Shown: positions 53,248-61,725 of the stretch, in pieces
How positions within the stretch are numbered: position 1 is the first letter of the stretch
Layout: every line of letters begins with the position of its first letter
Assembly: GCA_015207155.1 (NCBI GenBank)
Contig: JADEXK010000031.1
Coordinates: 1-64,000, forward strand
Length of the DNA: 64,000 bases
Source: Nostocales cyanobacterium LEGE 11386
GTDB taxonomy: Bacteria > Cyanobacteriota > Cyanobacteriia > Cyanobacteriales > Nostocaceae
Direction of reading: 5' to 3'
Notes under the pieces: generated by a model
Seen by the model: the letters and a program-made list of their open reading frames with translations, nothing else
What the model was told of the DNA's origin: nothing
Databases searched by the model: none
Translations under genes and position numbers: made by a program

Positions 53248-54285
53248 ATGAAACCCTTCGGTATTTACACCCTTGCTAATGACGCTGTGTATGACCAATT
53301 AGTTGCTTTGCTCAACAGTATTGAGGTCAACGTTAGCCAAGATATTCCAGTATGTGTTATTCCTTATAATGACCAATTAGAGAGGGTTAAGGAAGAAATA
53401 GCTACTAGAGCAAATGTAACTATATTTGCAGACAAAAGCTCAATGCAGTATTGGGAAGACTTTTACAGTCAAGTTTGGAATGCTCATCCCAAAGCACATC
53501 AGAAAGTTCAAGGTCATCCTAAATGGTATCAAAAGAGCGGTTTATTTAGAAAGATGTGTGCCTTTGATGGCGAATTTGACAAATTTGTCTTTTATGATGC
53601 CGATAGTTTAGCCATGAATCCATTGCATAGAGTTTTAGAAAAGCTAAACGAATATGACTTTGTATTTGATGACTGGGAACACAAAAAAGCAACTCCTGTA
53701 GCAGCATTAAATTTTTCTGTGATTGAAAATGCCATTTCCTTACCAGAAGTTTTGGTACGTTCTAAAATCCATTGCTCCAGTTTCTTTGGGTCAAAACTTA
53801 GTGTCTTCAATCAACATGAGCGGGAAATGCTCAAAGAGCGGTTGATCAAAAACTGTGAATATGATTGGATTAACGAGTTATCTTTGTGGTGTGATGCAGA
53901 TTTATTTAATTACATGACATTGCGGTGCGATCGCCCACTATTTAACTTTACACTCAGCCCTAATGGTCAGGATAGAACGGGTAATTGTGCTGATGCCGAC
54001 CCTTTTATCAATGTTAATAATGTTCTTTATAACAAAGACGGTTTAAAACCAATCCATCGTCTGCATTACATGAATTACCCTTCAATTTATTTTCAAAGAT
54101 TGTCTCAAGGTGAAGATGTAAATATTCGTTATCAAGAGGAATTTTTGTACTATCGCTTTTTGAAGAACCCAGAACAAAAACCTCAATATCTGAATCCACC
54201 CAGTCCATTGACTACAACGAGTCGTAATTTCCAAAAAGCCATCCACAAGGTGAAAAAAATTCTGACTTTAGCGCTAGTAGACTGA
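53248..54285 (+). CDS. GT8-like glycosyltransferase (Npun_R2821/R2823-type family)
   Basis: A 345-residue soluble protein of a family found mainly in Nostoc-like cyanobacteria. MKPFGIYTLANDAVYDQLVALLNS opens a nucleotide-sugar-type fold, FVFYDADSLAMNPL has the DxD motif used for metal and nucleotide-sugar binding in GT-A enzymes, and CDADLFNYMTLRCDRP and RLHYMNYPS are likely active-site regions. Sugar and acceptor unknown. First of three consecutive genes with a pyruvyl transferase and a GT2, so a shared glycan product is likely. Confidence 0.78.
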   Translation: MKPFGIYTLANDAVYDQLVALLNSIEVNVSQDIPVCVIPYNDQLERVKEEIATRANVTIFADKSSMQYWEDFYSQVWNAHPKAHQKVQGHPKWYQKSGLFRKMCAFDGEFDKFVFYDADSLAMNPLHRVLEKLNEYDFVFDDWEHKKATPVAALNFSVIENAISLPEVLVRSKIHCSSFFGSKLSVFNQHEREMLKERLIKNCEYDWINELSLWCDADLFNYMTLRCDRPLFNFTLSPNGQDRTGNCADADPFINVNNVLYNKDGLKPIHRLHYMNYPSIYFQRLSQGEDVNIRYQEEFLYYRFLKNPEQKPQYLNPPSPLTTTSRNFQKAIHKVKKILTLALVD

Positions 54286-54312
54286 ACTCATTTGCAAATT
54301 ACGGTTACAAAC

Positions 54313-55233
54313 ATGAAGCTGTTTTATTTTCGCTTTCCCAAGGGAATTAGCAATTTTGGCGATAATCTCAACCCTTGGATATGGGATCAATTACTACCAG
54401 GGGTATTTGACGAGGATAAAACAACTATCTTTGTTGGCATAGGGTCACTGCTAAATGAATACGTTCCCAAAGCCCAAAAAACAGCAGTTTTTGGATCTGG
54501 TGTTGGCTATGGTAAGCGCTTACCTGCAATAGATGAATCTTGGAAAATATACTGTGTTAGAGGACAACTCTCAGCCAAAGCGTTGGGGGTTGCATCTGAA
54601 TTCGCGGTTACAGATAGTGCTGTACTGATTAGGCGGTTGTATAAACAGGTTAGTAGCAAAGTAAATCAATTCGCCTATATGCCTCACATTGATCATGCCA
54701 TCCGTGGGGATAGCACCTGGAAACTGATATGTGAACAAGCAGGAATTGCATATATTGATCCTCGTTGGCCCATCGAGCAAGTTTTGTCTGCTATTAGCCA
54801 AACAGAGGTGTTACTAGCTGAAGCAATGCACGGTGCGATCGTTGCCGATGCGCTGCGAGTACCGTGGATTCCTGTCTTTAGCAGTACCAGAATGTTGCCC
54901 TTTAAATGGCAGGATTGGTGTTCAACAATTGATATAGAATACCAACCCCAATATGTCATGCCTGATAGCAAATTATATCCACCAGGGCCAGGAGTTCGTT
55001 CATCCTTGCGTCACTCAATCAACTGTGCAAAGCAGGCTCCACAAAGATTTTTCCAAGCTTTTTGGGAAGGTGAATCCAACAAGATGGCAATCCAATTAGC
55101 TGATATTGCCAAAACCTCAAAACCTATGTTAAGTAGCGAGTCTCGGATTGAGCAACTAACTGTGAACTTGGAAGAAAAGTTGGAGCAATTTAAAAAAGAT
55201 GTGGCATCTGGGTACTTTTATCATTCGGACTAG
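54313..55233 (+). CDS. polysaccharide pyruvyl transferase family protein
   Basis: A 306-residue protein starting MKLFYFRFPKGISNFGDNLNPW, where the N-terminal NFGDNL and later FGSGVGYG, YCVRGQLSAKALG and AEAMHGAIVADALRVPW are the typical PS_pyruv_trans (CsaB/ExoV-like) landmarks. These enzymes add a ketal-linked pyruvate from phosphoenolpyruvate to polysaccharide sugars. ATG at 54313 is preferred over TTG at 54292. It follows the GT8-like gene by 27 bp. Confidence 0.88.
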   Translation: MKLFYFRFPKGISNFGDNLNPWIWDQLLPGVFDEDKTTIFVGIGSLLNEYVPKAQKTAVFGSGVGYGKRLPAIDESWKIYCVRGQLSAKALGVASEFAVTDSAVLIRRLYKQVSSKVNQFAYMPHIDHAIRGDSTWKLICEQAGIAYIDPRWPIEQVLSAISQTEVLLAEAMHGAIVADALRVPWIPVFSSTRMLPFKWQDWCSTIDIEYQPQYVMPDSKLYPPGPGVRSSLRHSINCAKQAPQRFFQAFWEGESNKMAIQLADIAKTSKPMLSSESRIEQLTVNLEEKLEQFKKDVASGYFYHSD

Positions 55234-55257
55234 ATACTTTATTAGTATAGTTTTTTA

Positions 55258-56217
55258 ATGGTCAAAATTGTGGCTAAAATTAGTGTTTGTATTCCCACAT
55301 TTAATCGGCAAAATCTCCTGCCTTCCGCGATTCAAAGCGTACTTCAGCAGTCTTATCAAGATTTTGAATTAATTGTTTGTGATGATGGTTCAACTGATGG
55401 CACACCTGAATTGATGTCACAGTACACAGATGACCGGATTAAATATATCCGTCATCCGCAAAATATTGGTAAAAGCAATAATATGCGCTCTGGATTTGAT
55501 GCTGCTAGTGGTGAATATTTTATTAAATTTGATGATGATGATAGACTAACAACTCATTTTCTAGCCCAGACTGCGGCAATACTTGATCAAGATTCTAGCA
55601 TTGATTTTGTTGGTACAGACCATTGGATAATTGATATTAATCATATCCGGGATGAGGAAAGAACTGAGGAAAACTCTCGTCGCTGGGGTCGGACTAATTT
55701 AAAACCAGGTATAGTAGATAATTTATTAGAGGTAGTTTTTATTAATCAAAGCTTTCAAATTGGGGCAACTTTATTTCGCCGTCAAACCTTGCAAGAATTG
55801 GGCTTTATGCTACCCAATATCCAAAATTGTGAAGATAATGATTTATTTGTTCGGCTGGCTTTGGCTCATAAAAAAGGTTATTATTTACCGGAATTACTAA
55901 TGGAATATCGATACCATGCAGAACAGCAAGGTATGAATAGAGAAGTTCCTTATTTGTTTGATAAAATTCAATATTTAGAAAATTATAAGTTTGAATCGGA
56001 GAAGTTAGAGAAAGTTAGACAAAATCGGTTAGCTGAAGCGCAACTATTATTAGGGTTGCGTTTAATTGAAAAAGGTGAAACCCAAAAAGGTAGAGATCTG
56101 GTTTTGGCGGGTAGGTCTTTCTCAACTGCTAAGGCTTTGACTGGCTTGGGTTTGTCGTTGTTACCAGTGGGGTTAAGGGTTCGGGTTTTTAATGCGTTGC
56201 GGCGAATAAGAGGGTAA
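55258..56217 (+). CDS. glycosyltransferase family 2
   Basis: A 319-residue GT-A enzyme: ISVCIPTFNRQNLLPSAIQSVLQQ, then VCDDGSTDGTPE, and the DxD-type FDDDDR at about residue 95. It transfers sugars from nucleotide donors in the cytoplasm. It lies 24 bp after the pyruvyl transferase and ends the glycan operon. The C-terminal 70 residues have no known domain and include a helix (LEKVRQNRLAEAQLLLGLRL). Confidence 0.9.
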   Translation: MVKIVAKISVCIPTFNRQNLLPSAIQSVLQQSYQDFELIVCDDGSTDGTPELMSQYTDDRIKYIRHPQNIGKSNNMRSGFDAASGEYFIKFDDDDRLTTHFLAQTAAILDQDSSIDFVGTDHWIIDINHIRDEERTEENSRRWGRTNLKPGIVDNLLEVVFINQSFQIGATLFRRQTLQELGFMLPNIQNCEDNDLFVRLALAHKKGYYLPELLMEYRYHAEQQGMNREVPYLFDKIQYLENYKFESEKLEKVRQNRLAEAQLLLGLRLIEKGETQKGRDLVLAGRSFSTAKALTGLGLSLLPVGLRVRVFNALRRIRG

Positions 56218-56222
56218 TTTCT

Positions 56223-56258
56223 CACGCCAAAGCGCAAAGGCACGAAGTTAAGAGCGCA
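56223..56258. repeat. diverged GCGCAAAGG-type dispersed repeat
   Basis: CACGCCAAAGCGCAAAGGCACGAAG just after the GT2 stop is a relative of the repeats at 35164, 43398 and 63768. It marks the border to the accessory island that follows. Confidence 0.5.
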
Positions 56259-56342
56259 AATGAATATTTTGCAACTATGTAGAATTACTTATGTATTGGA
56301 ATAATGGGGATGGTTTGGTAACTTGTGTTGGATTTTAGTTGA

Positions 56343-56468
56343 CTAATCACGAACATTATAATGGTTTACTTCACGTCTTTCAACTCCGAGCATTTGAGCA
56401 ATTTTGATTGCTCTCAGGGGAGTTCCTTGCTTTAATATTTCAAGAATTTTGGAGTCCAGTTTATCCAT
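56343..56468 (-). CDS. tiny HTH protein or truncated HTH remnant
   Basis: A 41-residue product from ATG 56468: MDKLDSKILEILKQGTPLRA followed by IKIAQMLGVERREVNHY, a winged-helix-like HTH start in which the wing is missing because the frame stops right after the recognition helix (NVRD). It lies 38 bp after the ParB-like gene on the same strand. The missing C-terminal part suggests truncation of a longer regulator. Confidence 0.45.
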   Translation of the reverse strand: MDKLDSKILEILKQGTPLRAIKIAQMLGVERREVNHYNVRD

Positions 56469-56506
56469 ATTATTCCCGAATTTTATTGTGAATACATAAC
56501 CAAAAA

Positions 56507-57268
56507 TCAAACAAATAAGATACGTGACCAACTATCAACAATATCTACCATTTTGTCACCACTAATACCTTTAATCTGTTTTTTACCACTTGTAACTTTT
56601 ACTCTTTCCATGACATCTTTTAAAGATTCAAATTTCTTTTTTTTGCGTTCTTTTTCTAAGCTTTCAGCGATTTGAACAGCTTTTTTATCATTTAAGCTAG
56701 CAGTTCTTAACCTAAAAGTTAATTCTAGTAAAGGTAAACTATTAAACGCTTCTAATGGTGTAATTTGTTTGGGTATCTGATTTTCAATCAATCTCAAAGT
56801 ATCATATAATTTCTGTCTTTCTTGTCTTTCCTGTGCAAGTTCTGACCTTAAATCATTAATTTGTTTTTCTAACAAATTAAATTCATTATTTTTTGAAATT
56901 AATTTTGAATTATTTTTATTTTCTTCAATTGGAGTCTTAATTTCTGCTTTATTTTCAGAATCTAATCTTCTATATACAGCTACTTGCTTGAATATTTTAT
57001 CTTCATCCTTAGGTGAAATTATAAATGCATTAACCATTTCACATTGACGAGGATTTTTTTCTCTCGCGATAACAGCAGCATAATATTCAAAATGCCCATC
57101 AACTACCGTATAGCTTTCTACACCTGTCATTTTTACAACTAATGGTCTGGCAATTCCTCCGGTGTCTATGATTATATCTGCGAGGTTTTCCAAATCAGTC
57201 TCTGCAAAATTTGAGCGCGGTTCATTAGAAGTAATACTTTTGACATCTACTAAGGAAAAATTCATCAT
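56507..57268 (-). CDS. ParB-like N-terminal-domain protein with HhH-like C-terminus
   Basis: A 253-residue protein. Residues 5-100 form a ParB/Srx-like domain: DLENLADIIIDTGGIARPLVV followed by GVESYTVVDGHFEYYAAVIA, where the usual GERRxxA box reads GHFEYYA. The middle (about 120-165) is a coiled coil, and the end (FESLKDVMERVKVTSGKKQI, then KGISGDKMVDIV) looks like a helix-hairpin-helix. No classical ParB HTH is seen. The ATG overlaps the stop of the upstream ParA-fusion gene by 4 bases (ATGA), so translation is coupled and the two probably work together. ParB family members bind CTP; this one is unproven. Confidence 0.75.
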   Translation of the reverse strand: MMNFSLVDVKSITSNEPRSNFAETDLENLADIIIDTGGIARPLVVKMTGVESYTVVDGHFEYYAAVIAREKNPRQCEMVNAFIISPKDEDKIFKQVAVYRRLDSENKAEIKTPIEENKNNSKLISKNNEFNLLEKQINDLRSELAQERQERQKLYDTLRLIENQIPKQITPLEAFNSLPLLELTFRLRTASLNDKKAVQIAESLEKERKKKKFESLKDVMERVKVTSGKKQIKGISGDKMVDIVDSWSRILFV

Positions 57269-58647
57269 TTTTTTAATCCCATTTCTAATAAAACCTCATC
57301 TGCTAAAATATCAAATTCCATAGCAGATTTTTGAGCATCTGATTTTACTTCTTCTGCATATTTAACAACAGATTTGGGATCAGGATATTCTAAATCTCCA
57401 ACTGTTATAGTCTGATTCATACATTCAGATAGTACTGTTCTGTCATAGATTACTGCTTTCATCAAAGGTAGTTTATAACGTTCTGAAATTACACTCCTTT
57501 GTTTGGGAAAAGTATATTGTAAAAATTTAGAGTTGGTAGAAATTTTTGAAGCTAGGATTCCCATTAATACAATATGAGGCTTTCCTATCATCTCCCTAAA
57601 TTCATTAACTTCTATAATAAAATTTTTTACACTTAATAACCCCTGGTTTGCAAACGGCTTTAAATCTGAAGGAATTATCAGGTAATCAGCAGCGACAAGT
57701 GCAACTTTAGCATATAAATCCCTGGATGGCGGTGTATCAATAATAACAACATCATATTTTTCTTCTACTTTTTTTAGTTTTGTAACTAACCTAGTCTTAC
57801 TAGCATCAATTTGATTTAGCTTATACTGTCCTTCTATTAAATTAATATGTGCAGGAATAACATCTAATTCAGGATTGTTAAAATAATGTGATTTGCGAAT
57901 AACATCGGGTATTAAGTAAAAATCGCCCGATTCTAACAAATGATAGACATTAGAATCTCGTAAATCATCTTCTTCATCAAATTGAAATTTAATTAATCCT
58001 GTGGCAAAAGTAGTATTTGCTTGAGAATCTATATCAATTAAGAGTACCTTTTTACCTTTTTTACTTAATGCTGCTGCAAGGTTAACAGCTACAGTTGTCT
58101 TACCAACACCACCTTTATTATGGTAGATTGCAATTGTTTTCATTAAATCTTGAACCTTTGTTTCAAACTTAAAATTAGCTTCAGACACTTTTTCTTTTAA
58201 ATTACCTATATGTCTATTTTGCAGACTATCTCTACCAATTAAATCTGTAATATACTCTATCTTCGTCTCAATATCTTTCCCTAAACATTGAAAAACCAAC
58301 TTAACATCATATTCTAAGTTTTCATAAATTCTGATTTCCTTGCCATTAGTCAGCAACCCATATCTAACATTCAACTTTGTTAAATAATGCCTGAGCCGGG
58401 ATACATGATTATTTAAATTTTGTTTAGGATGCTTTGCCTCCATCACCACACTCAACGGCGAGTTCGCATCTAAAACTAAGGGAATTACTTGTGCAGCAAA
58501 TGCTAAGAAATCTAAACGGATGCTACCCAGTGCAACTTCTTGATGCCATGTGTCGGGAGTATAACCTAGCTGTGGTAGTAAATATTGCACTATAAGTTTG
58601 CTTTCTACTTCGCTTTCATTACGGCAAAGCTCAGGATTAAAAGGCAA
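57265..58647 (-). CDS. HsdR-N nuclease-like domain fused to ParA ATPase
   Basis: A 460-residue fusion. Residues 1-130 match the type I restriction HsdR N-terminal PD-(D/E)XK fold: Glu16, Asp46 in SIRLDFLAF and Glu70-Ala-Lys72 in VVMEAKHPK, ending with LNVRYGLLTNGKEIRIYE. After a linker, residues 170-455 are a complete ParA-type ATPase: deviant Walker A KGGVGKTT (178-185), IDIDSQANTTFATG, Walker B VVIIDTPPSRD and a C-terminal PSDLKPFANQGLLSV region. The start is TTG at 58647, supported by GAGG eight bases before. It forms an operon with the ParB-like gene. ParA ATPases position DNA or large cargo; a nuclease-fold fused to one is unusual. Confidence 0.82.
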   Translation of the reverse strand: MPFNPELCRNESEVESKLIVQYLLPQLGYTPDTWHQEVALGSIRLDFLAFAAQVIPLVLDANSPLSVVMEAKHPKQNLNNHVSRLRHYLTKLNVRYGLLTNGKEIRIYENLEYDVKLVFQCLGKDIETKIEYITDLIGRDSLQNRHIGNLKEKVSEANFKFETKVQDLMKTIAIYHNKGGVGKTTVAVNLAAALSKKGKKVLLIDIDSQANTTFATGLIKFQFDEEDDLRDSNVYHLLESGDFYLIPDVIRKSHYFNNPELDVIPAHINLIEGQYKLNQIDASKTRLVTKLKKVEEKYDVVIIDTPPSRDLYAKVALVAADYLIIPSDLKPFANQGLLSVKNFIIEVNEFREMIGKPHIVLMGILASKISTNSKFLQYTFPKQRSVISERYKLPLMKAVIYDRTVLSECMNQTITVGDLEYPDPKSVVKYAEEVKSDAQKSAMEFDILADEVLLEMGLKK

Positions 58648-59017
58648 GTTCTTTACCTCTAAACAAGAAAATAAGTTAAGTAAGGAATGCTTAGGTGTGT
58701 TTTATTATGCCATAGCCTCAATTATTTCAGCCAAAATAGTTACTTATTTTTATGTATAAATATCAAATTATATTTCGTAATATTACTTAAAATATAAATT
58801 CATCAGAAATCAACTCAACCTGTGCGCCAATTTTTTGGACATGAATGTTGCTGCCAAAATTACACAACTTTAGTCTAGTTGCTATATACTCTATCGAGGC
58901 AAGATTGCTAAGGCAACTTTTAAGGTTCCGGAAAATATTAAATTTAACAGAAGTTTCAATTGTTCAGCACGGGTGTACGCTACCTAAGTGAGAAAGCGTC
59001 ATCAGAGGAATCAACCA
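58648..59017. other. divergent promoter region of the ParA island
   Basis: About 370 bp, AT-rich, between the divergent nuclease-ParA and ParA genes. TTGCTATATACTC (58880-58892) could supply a -10. No iterated ParB-site-like repeats (iterons, parS) were found by eye. Confidence 0.35.
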
Positions 59018-59902
59018 ATGGGATATGTCATAGCTACTGCAAATATGAAAGGCGGTGTTGGTAAAACTACCCTCACCGTCAACTTAGCTACTTGTTTAGC
59101 CAAAAATCATGGTAAACGGGTGCTTGTCTTGGACTTAGACAGCCAAATCAGTGCCACACTTAGTCTAATGTCGCCTTTAGACTTTGCCAAGCGTCGCAAA
59201 CAAAGCAAGACATTTAGGTATTTGATAGATGAAGTTATCAATCCAGGTTCGCAAACTCAACTGACGATTCAAGATATCATTCAATCTGAAGTTTGTAATC
59301 TCTCGGGACTGAATTTATTACCGGGAGATATAGATTTGTATGATGAATTTGTGGTGTCAGAAATGCTTCATCAACAAGCAACGGCTTTGGGTGAAAAAGA
59401 CTTTGAAAGTGTTTGGAATCGCTTTGAAAGAGTCTTGATTAATAACATCTTAAAACCAGTACGCCAAGAGTATGATTTCATTCTTCTAGATTGTGCGCCT
59501 GGCTATAATTTATTGACTCGTAGTGCTTTAGCTGCCAGTGATTTTTACATTCTTCCTGCCAAGCCAGAACCCTTGTCTGTTGTGGGTATTCAACTGCTAG
59601 AAAGACGTATCGCTCAATTGAAAGATAGTCACGAACATGAAGCAAAAATAGATATCAAAATGCTGGGAATTGTCTTCAGTATGACCAGTTCTAATCTTCT
59701 CAATGGTAGATATTATAAACAAGTCATGCATCGTGTTGTGGAAGATTTTGGCGTAGAACAAATTTGTAAGGCACAAATACCAGTTGATTTCAATGTGGCG
59801 AAGGCTGTGGATAGTTTTATGCCGGTTGTTTTAAATGCACCCCAATCATCGGGTTCTAAAGCATTTTCTCAATTAACTCAAGAGTTGTTGCAGAAGTTGT
59901 AG
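59018..59902 (+). CDS. ParA-family ATPase
   Basis: A 294-residue stand-alone ParA: MGYVIATANMKGGVGKTTLT with the deviant Walker A including the signature lysine, VLVLDLDSQISATLSL, Walker B FILLDCAPGYN and the PAKPEPLSVVGIQLL region. ATG at 59018 (RBS AGAGGAA at 59004-59010) is preferred over GTG 58988. Such ParA proteins move plasmids, carboxysomes (McdA) or other cargo; this one has no small McdB-like gene next to it. Its neighbour downstream is a nuclease-like protein, 200 bp away. Confidence 0.88.
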   Translation: MGYVIATANMKGGVGKTTLTVNLATCLAKNHGKRVLVLDLDSQISATLSLMSPLDFAKRRKQSKTFRYLIDEVINPGSQTQLTIQDIIQSEVCNLSGLNLLPGDIDLYDEFVVSEMLHQQATALGEKDFESVWNRFERVLINNILKPVRQEYDFILLDCAPGYNLLTRSALAASDFYILPAKPEPLSVVGIQLLERRIAQLKDSHEHEAKIDIKMLGIVFSMTSSNLLNGRYYKQVMHRVVEDFGVEQICKAQIPVDFNVAKAVDSFMPVVLNAPQSSGSKAFSQLTQELLQKL

Positions 59903-60099
59903 GGATTGGGTACTGGGGATTGGGAATTTATTTTTCTCATCCCCTATACTTAAGGAACTTCAGAATTATTGGAAAACGCGTAAGTCATACGTTCTACTAC
60001 CCAACCTACCTTTCTACGCATCTGTTGCATTCTTTTCGGAAATTGGTAGAACCTTCTAAAGATTGACTTAATAAATAGTTTTTTACTACTTAAAATAAT

Positions 60100-60717
60100 A
60101 TGACACCTAACAAATTTAAAATTCTTGACCCATTGGCTACATACACCTTTAGTCAATATTTTCAACTAAAACATCCAACAAAAGAAGTCTTGGCAGAATT
60201 TGATTATGCTTACGAAAGAAAAATACTAGAATTACCTCGTTATGACCAAGATATTTCTTATCTAGAATTTTTGAATAATTATATCCGAAGAAACATTAGA
60301 TTAATCAACCCTTCGGTAGAGATATCTATTCGAGAATTTCTGATTGCACCAATTATTGTTGAGGTGTGCGACCAAACTAATGCCGAATTATACAGTGAAT
60401 ATGCACTTGATATTGACAATAGGCTAAAAGGAACTCTTAATTATCTATTGAAAGGAAAAAACACAATCCTAGTGATTGAGGCAAAGCAATCAGATATCCG
60501 TCGAGGATTTACCCAACTCGCGGTAGAACTGATTGCATTAGATAAATCTTTAGATGATGACTCAAATATATTATACGGTGCTGTTACTAATGGGGATGAC
60601 TGGAAATTTGGTACATTACATAGAGAGAATAAATTAATTACTGAAGACATTAAATTGTACCGCGTCCCGGAAGAATTGGAGCAATTAATCAGGGTATTAG
60701 TTGGAATACTTCAATAA
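60100..60717 (+). CDS. PD-(D/E)XK-like (HsdR-N-type) protein
   Basis: A 205-residue soluble protein whose C-terminal half has the nuclease-fold landmarks LVIEAKQSDIRRGFTQLAVE (Glu-x-Lys) and LYGAVTNGDDWKFG, the same ending as in the proteins at 17.9 kb and at the start of the 57-58.6 kb fusion. The N-terminal half has FSQYFQLKHPTKEVLAEF and no known domain. A nuclease activity is only inferred. It follows the ParA gene by 197 bp and may belong to the same module. Confidence 0.72.
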   Translation: MTPNKFKILDPLATYTFSQYFQLKHPTKEVLAEFDYAYERKILELPRYDQDISYLEFLNNYIRRNIRLINPSVEISIREFLIAPIIVEVCDQTNAELYSEYALDIDNRLKGTLNYLLKGKNTILVIEAKQSDIRRGFTQLAVELIALDKSLDDDSNILYGAVTNGDDWKFGTLHRENKLITEDIKLYRVPEELEQLIRVLVGILQ

Positions 60718-60749
60718 AATGGTTCTATTTTAACTGATGCAACAGCAGA

Positions 60750-60848
60750 TTAAATTTTAATGATATGACGCTTGTTCTGTTCTAAATTTAAAGGTAAACC
60801 TGTACACAAAAATTGACCATCAAATGCAACTATTAATGTCTCACGCAT
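60750..60848 (-). pseudogene. truncated duplicate of the VapB-like antitoxin gene
   Basis: Bases 60750-60848 on the minus strand encode 32 residues (starting MRETLIVAFDGQFL) that match the first third of the antitoxin at 61360-61605 (MSETLIVTFDGQFL), also at DNA level including flanks (60750-60860 versus 61509-61620), and then hit TAA at 60752-60750. The rest of the gene and its toxin partner are absent. It is a remnant of a duplicated toxin-antitoxin locus. Confidence 0.8.
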
Positions 60849-60946
60849 AATTTTATATAGGTCATCGAGTGATAATTTCTGAAATCGCTGACTATGAGGT
60901 GCGGCTGTAGTTGAAATTTACGCTACAATATACGTTCATTAAATTT

Positions 60947-61363
60947 TCAATGTTGACGCAACAATGCTATGAACCCTGCTTGAACAAAATGTATATCAGC
61001 CGTGGCTGCATAAATTAATTCTTGCTCCTGCATAACAATAAATGATATACAGTCTGTTAAACCCCAACTTTTATCTTGACGATTATCATAGAGTTGCAGC
61101 GCACGAATAAAAAGTGGAGTATCTACACTGATAACCTTAATATTATCTGTTTGATAACACTGATTAATAAACGAAACTGCTGCTGCTCGGTTAACTGAAC
61201 TTAAAGCATTAGCAACTTCTATTAAAACTGCTTCAGTTACCCATACTTCAAGAGCATTCTTCACTCTTGGTAATAATGTTTTAGCTTGATTATGATATTG
61301 ATCATTTTTGTTCAGTAGAGCCTGAATCAATACTGTATCTAAAAAGATTTTATCTTCATTCAT
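60947..61363 (-). CDS. vapC: PIN-domain toxin (VapC-like)
   Basis: A 138-residue PIN-domain ribonuclease. The conserved acidic residues are Asp9 (IFLDTVLIQALLN), Glu49 (VLIEVANAL), Asp104 (GLTDCISFIVM) and Asp123 (TADIHFVQAGF). VapC toxins cleave tRNA or rRNA. It overlaps the antitoxin stop by 4 bases (ATGA), typical of coupled toxin-antitoxin expression. Length is normal. Confidence 0.88.
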   Translation of the reverse strand: MNEDKIFLDTVLIQALLNKNDQYHNQAKTLLPRVKNALEVWVTEAVLIEVANALSSVNRAAAVSFINQCYQTDNIKVISVDTPLFIRALQLYDNRQDKSWGLTDCISFIVMQEQELIYAATADIHFVQAGFIALLRQH

Positions 61364-61605
61364 TCTATATTTTTACTGTCATCTTTAGGCGTACCATACA
61401 GATAGTAGTCATGTTGACTAGACCAATCATTTGGCGCTTCAACTGTGCCGGTTAGTGCTTCTAATACATCCCAAGCATTACCATTAGGCACTGATTCAAG
61501 AGCAGATTCAATTTTAATGATATAACGCTTGTTCGGTTCTAAATTTAAAGGTAAATCTGGACGTAAAAATTGACCATCAAATGTAACTATTAATGTTTCA
61601 CTCAT
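61360..61605 (-). CDS. antitoxin of the PIN-domain pair (DUF104/AF2212-like)
   Basis: An 81-residue protein starting at ATG 61605: MSETLIVTFDGQFLRPDLPL followed by NLEPNKRYIIKIE, similar to the small AF2212/DUF104 antitoxin N-terminus. The tail (WDVLEALTGTVEAPNDWS) is where such antitoxins bind the toxin. No DNA-binding motif is obvious. A truncated copy lies 500 bp downstream. Confidence 0.75.
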   Translation of the reverse strand: MSETLIVTFDGQFLRPDLPLNLEPNKRYIIKIESALESVPNGNAWDVLEALTGTVEAPNDWSSQHDYYLYGTPKDDSKNIE

Positions 61606-61665
61606 AATTTTGTATGATAAGTATTTACTATTTAATCTTACTACTTGTATATTGATCTGAGCAGC

Positions 61666-61701
61666 AAAACCCAACGCTTCACTAGAAAACGCTGGGTTGC
61701 A
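61666..61701 (-). terminator. hairpin downstream of ileS
   Basis: AACCCAACGC (61667-61676) and GCGTTTTC...GCTGGGTT-type bases (61687-61696, with one mismatch) form a hairpin; on the minus strand it is followed by TTGCTGCT. It is placed to end the ileS transcript before the antitoxin gene. Confidence 0.5.
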
Positions 61702-61725
61702 TTCAAACCGGGGTATTTCTACTTT

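Noticed and set aside
58648..59902. ParA at 59.0 kb as a plasmid partition or carboxysome-positioning (McdA) gene
   Set aside because: No replication initiator, iterons, parS-like repeats or McdB-like partner are next to it; kept as a ParA of unknown cargo.
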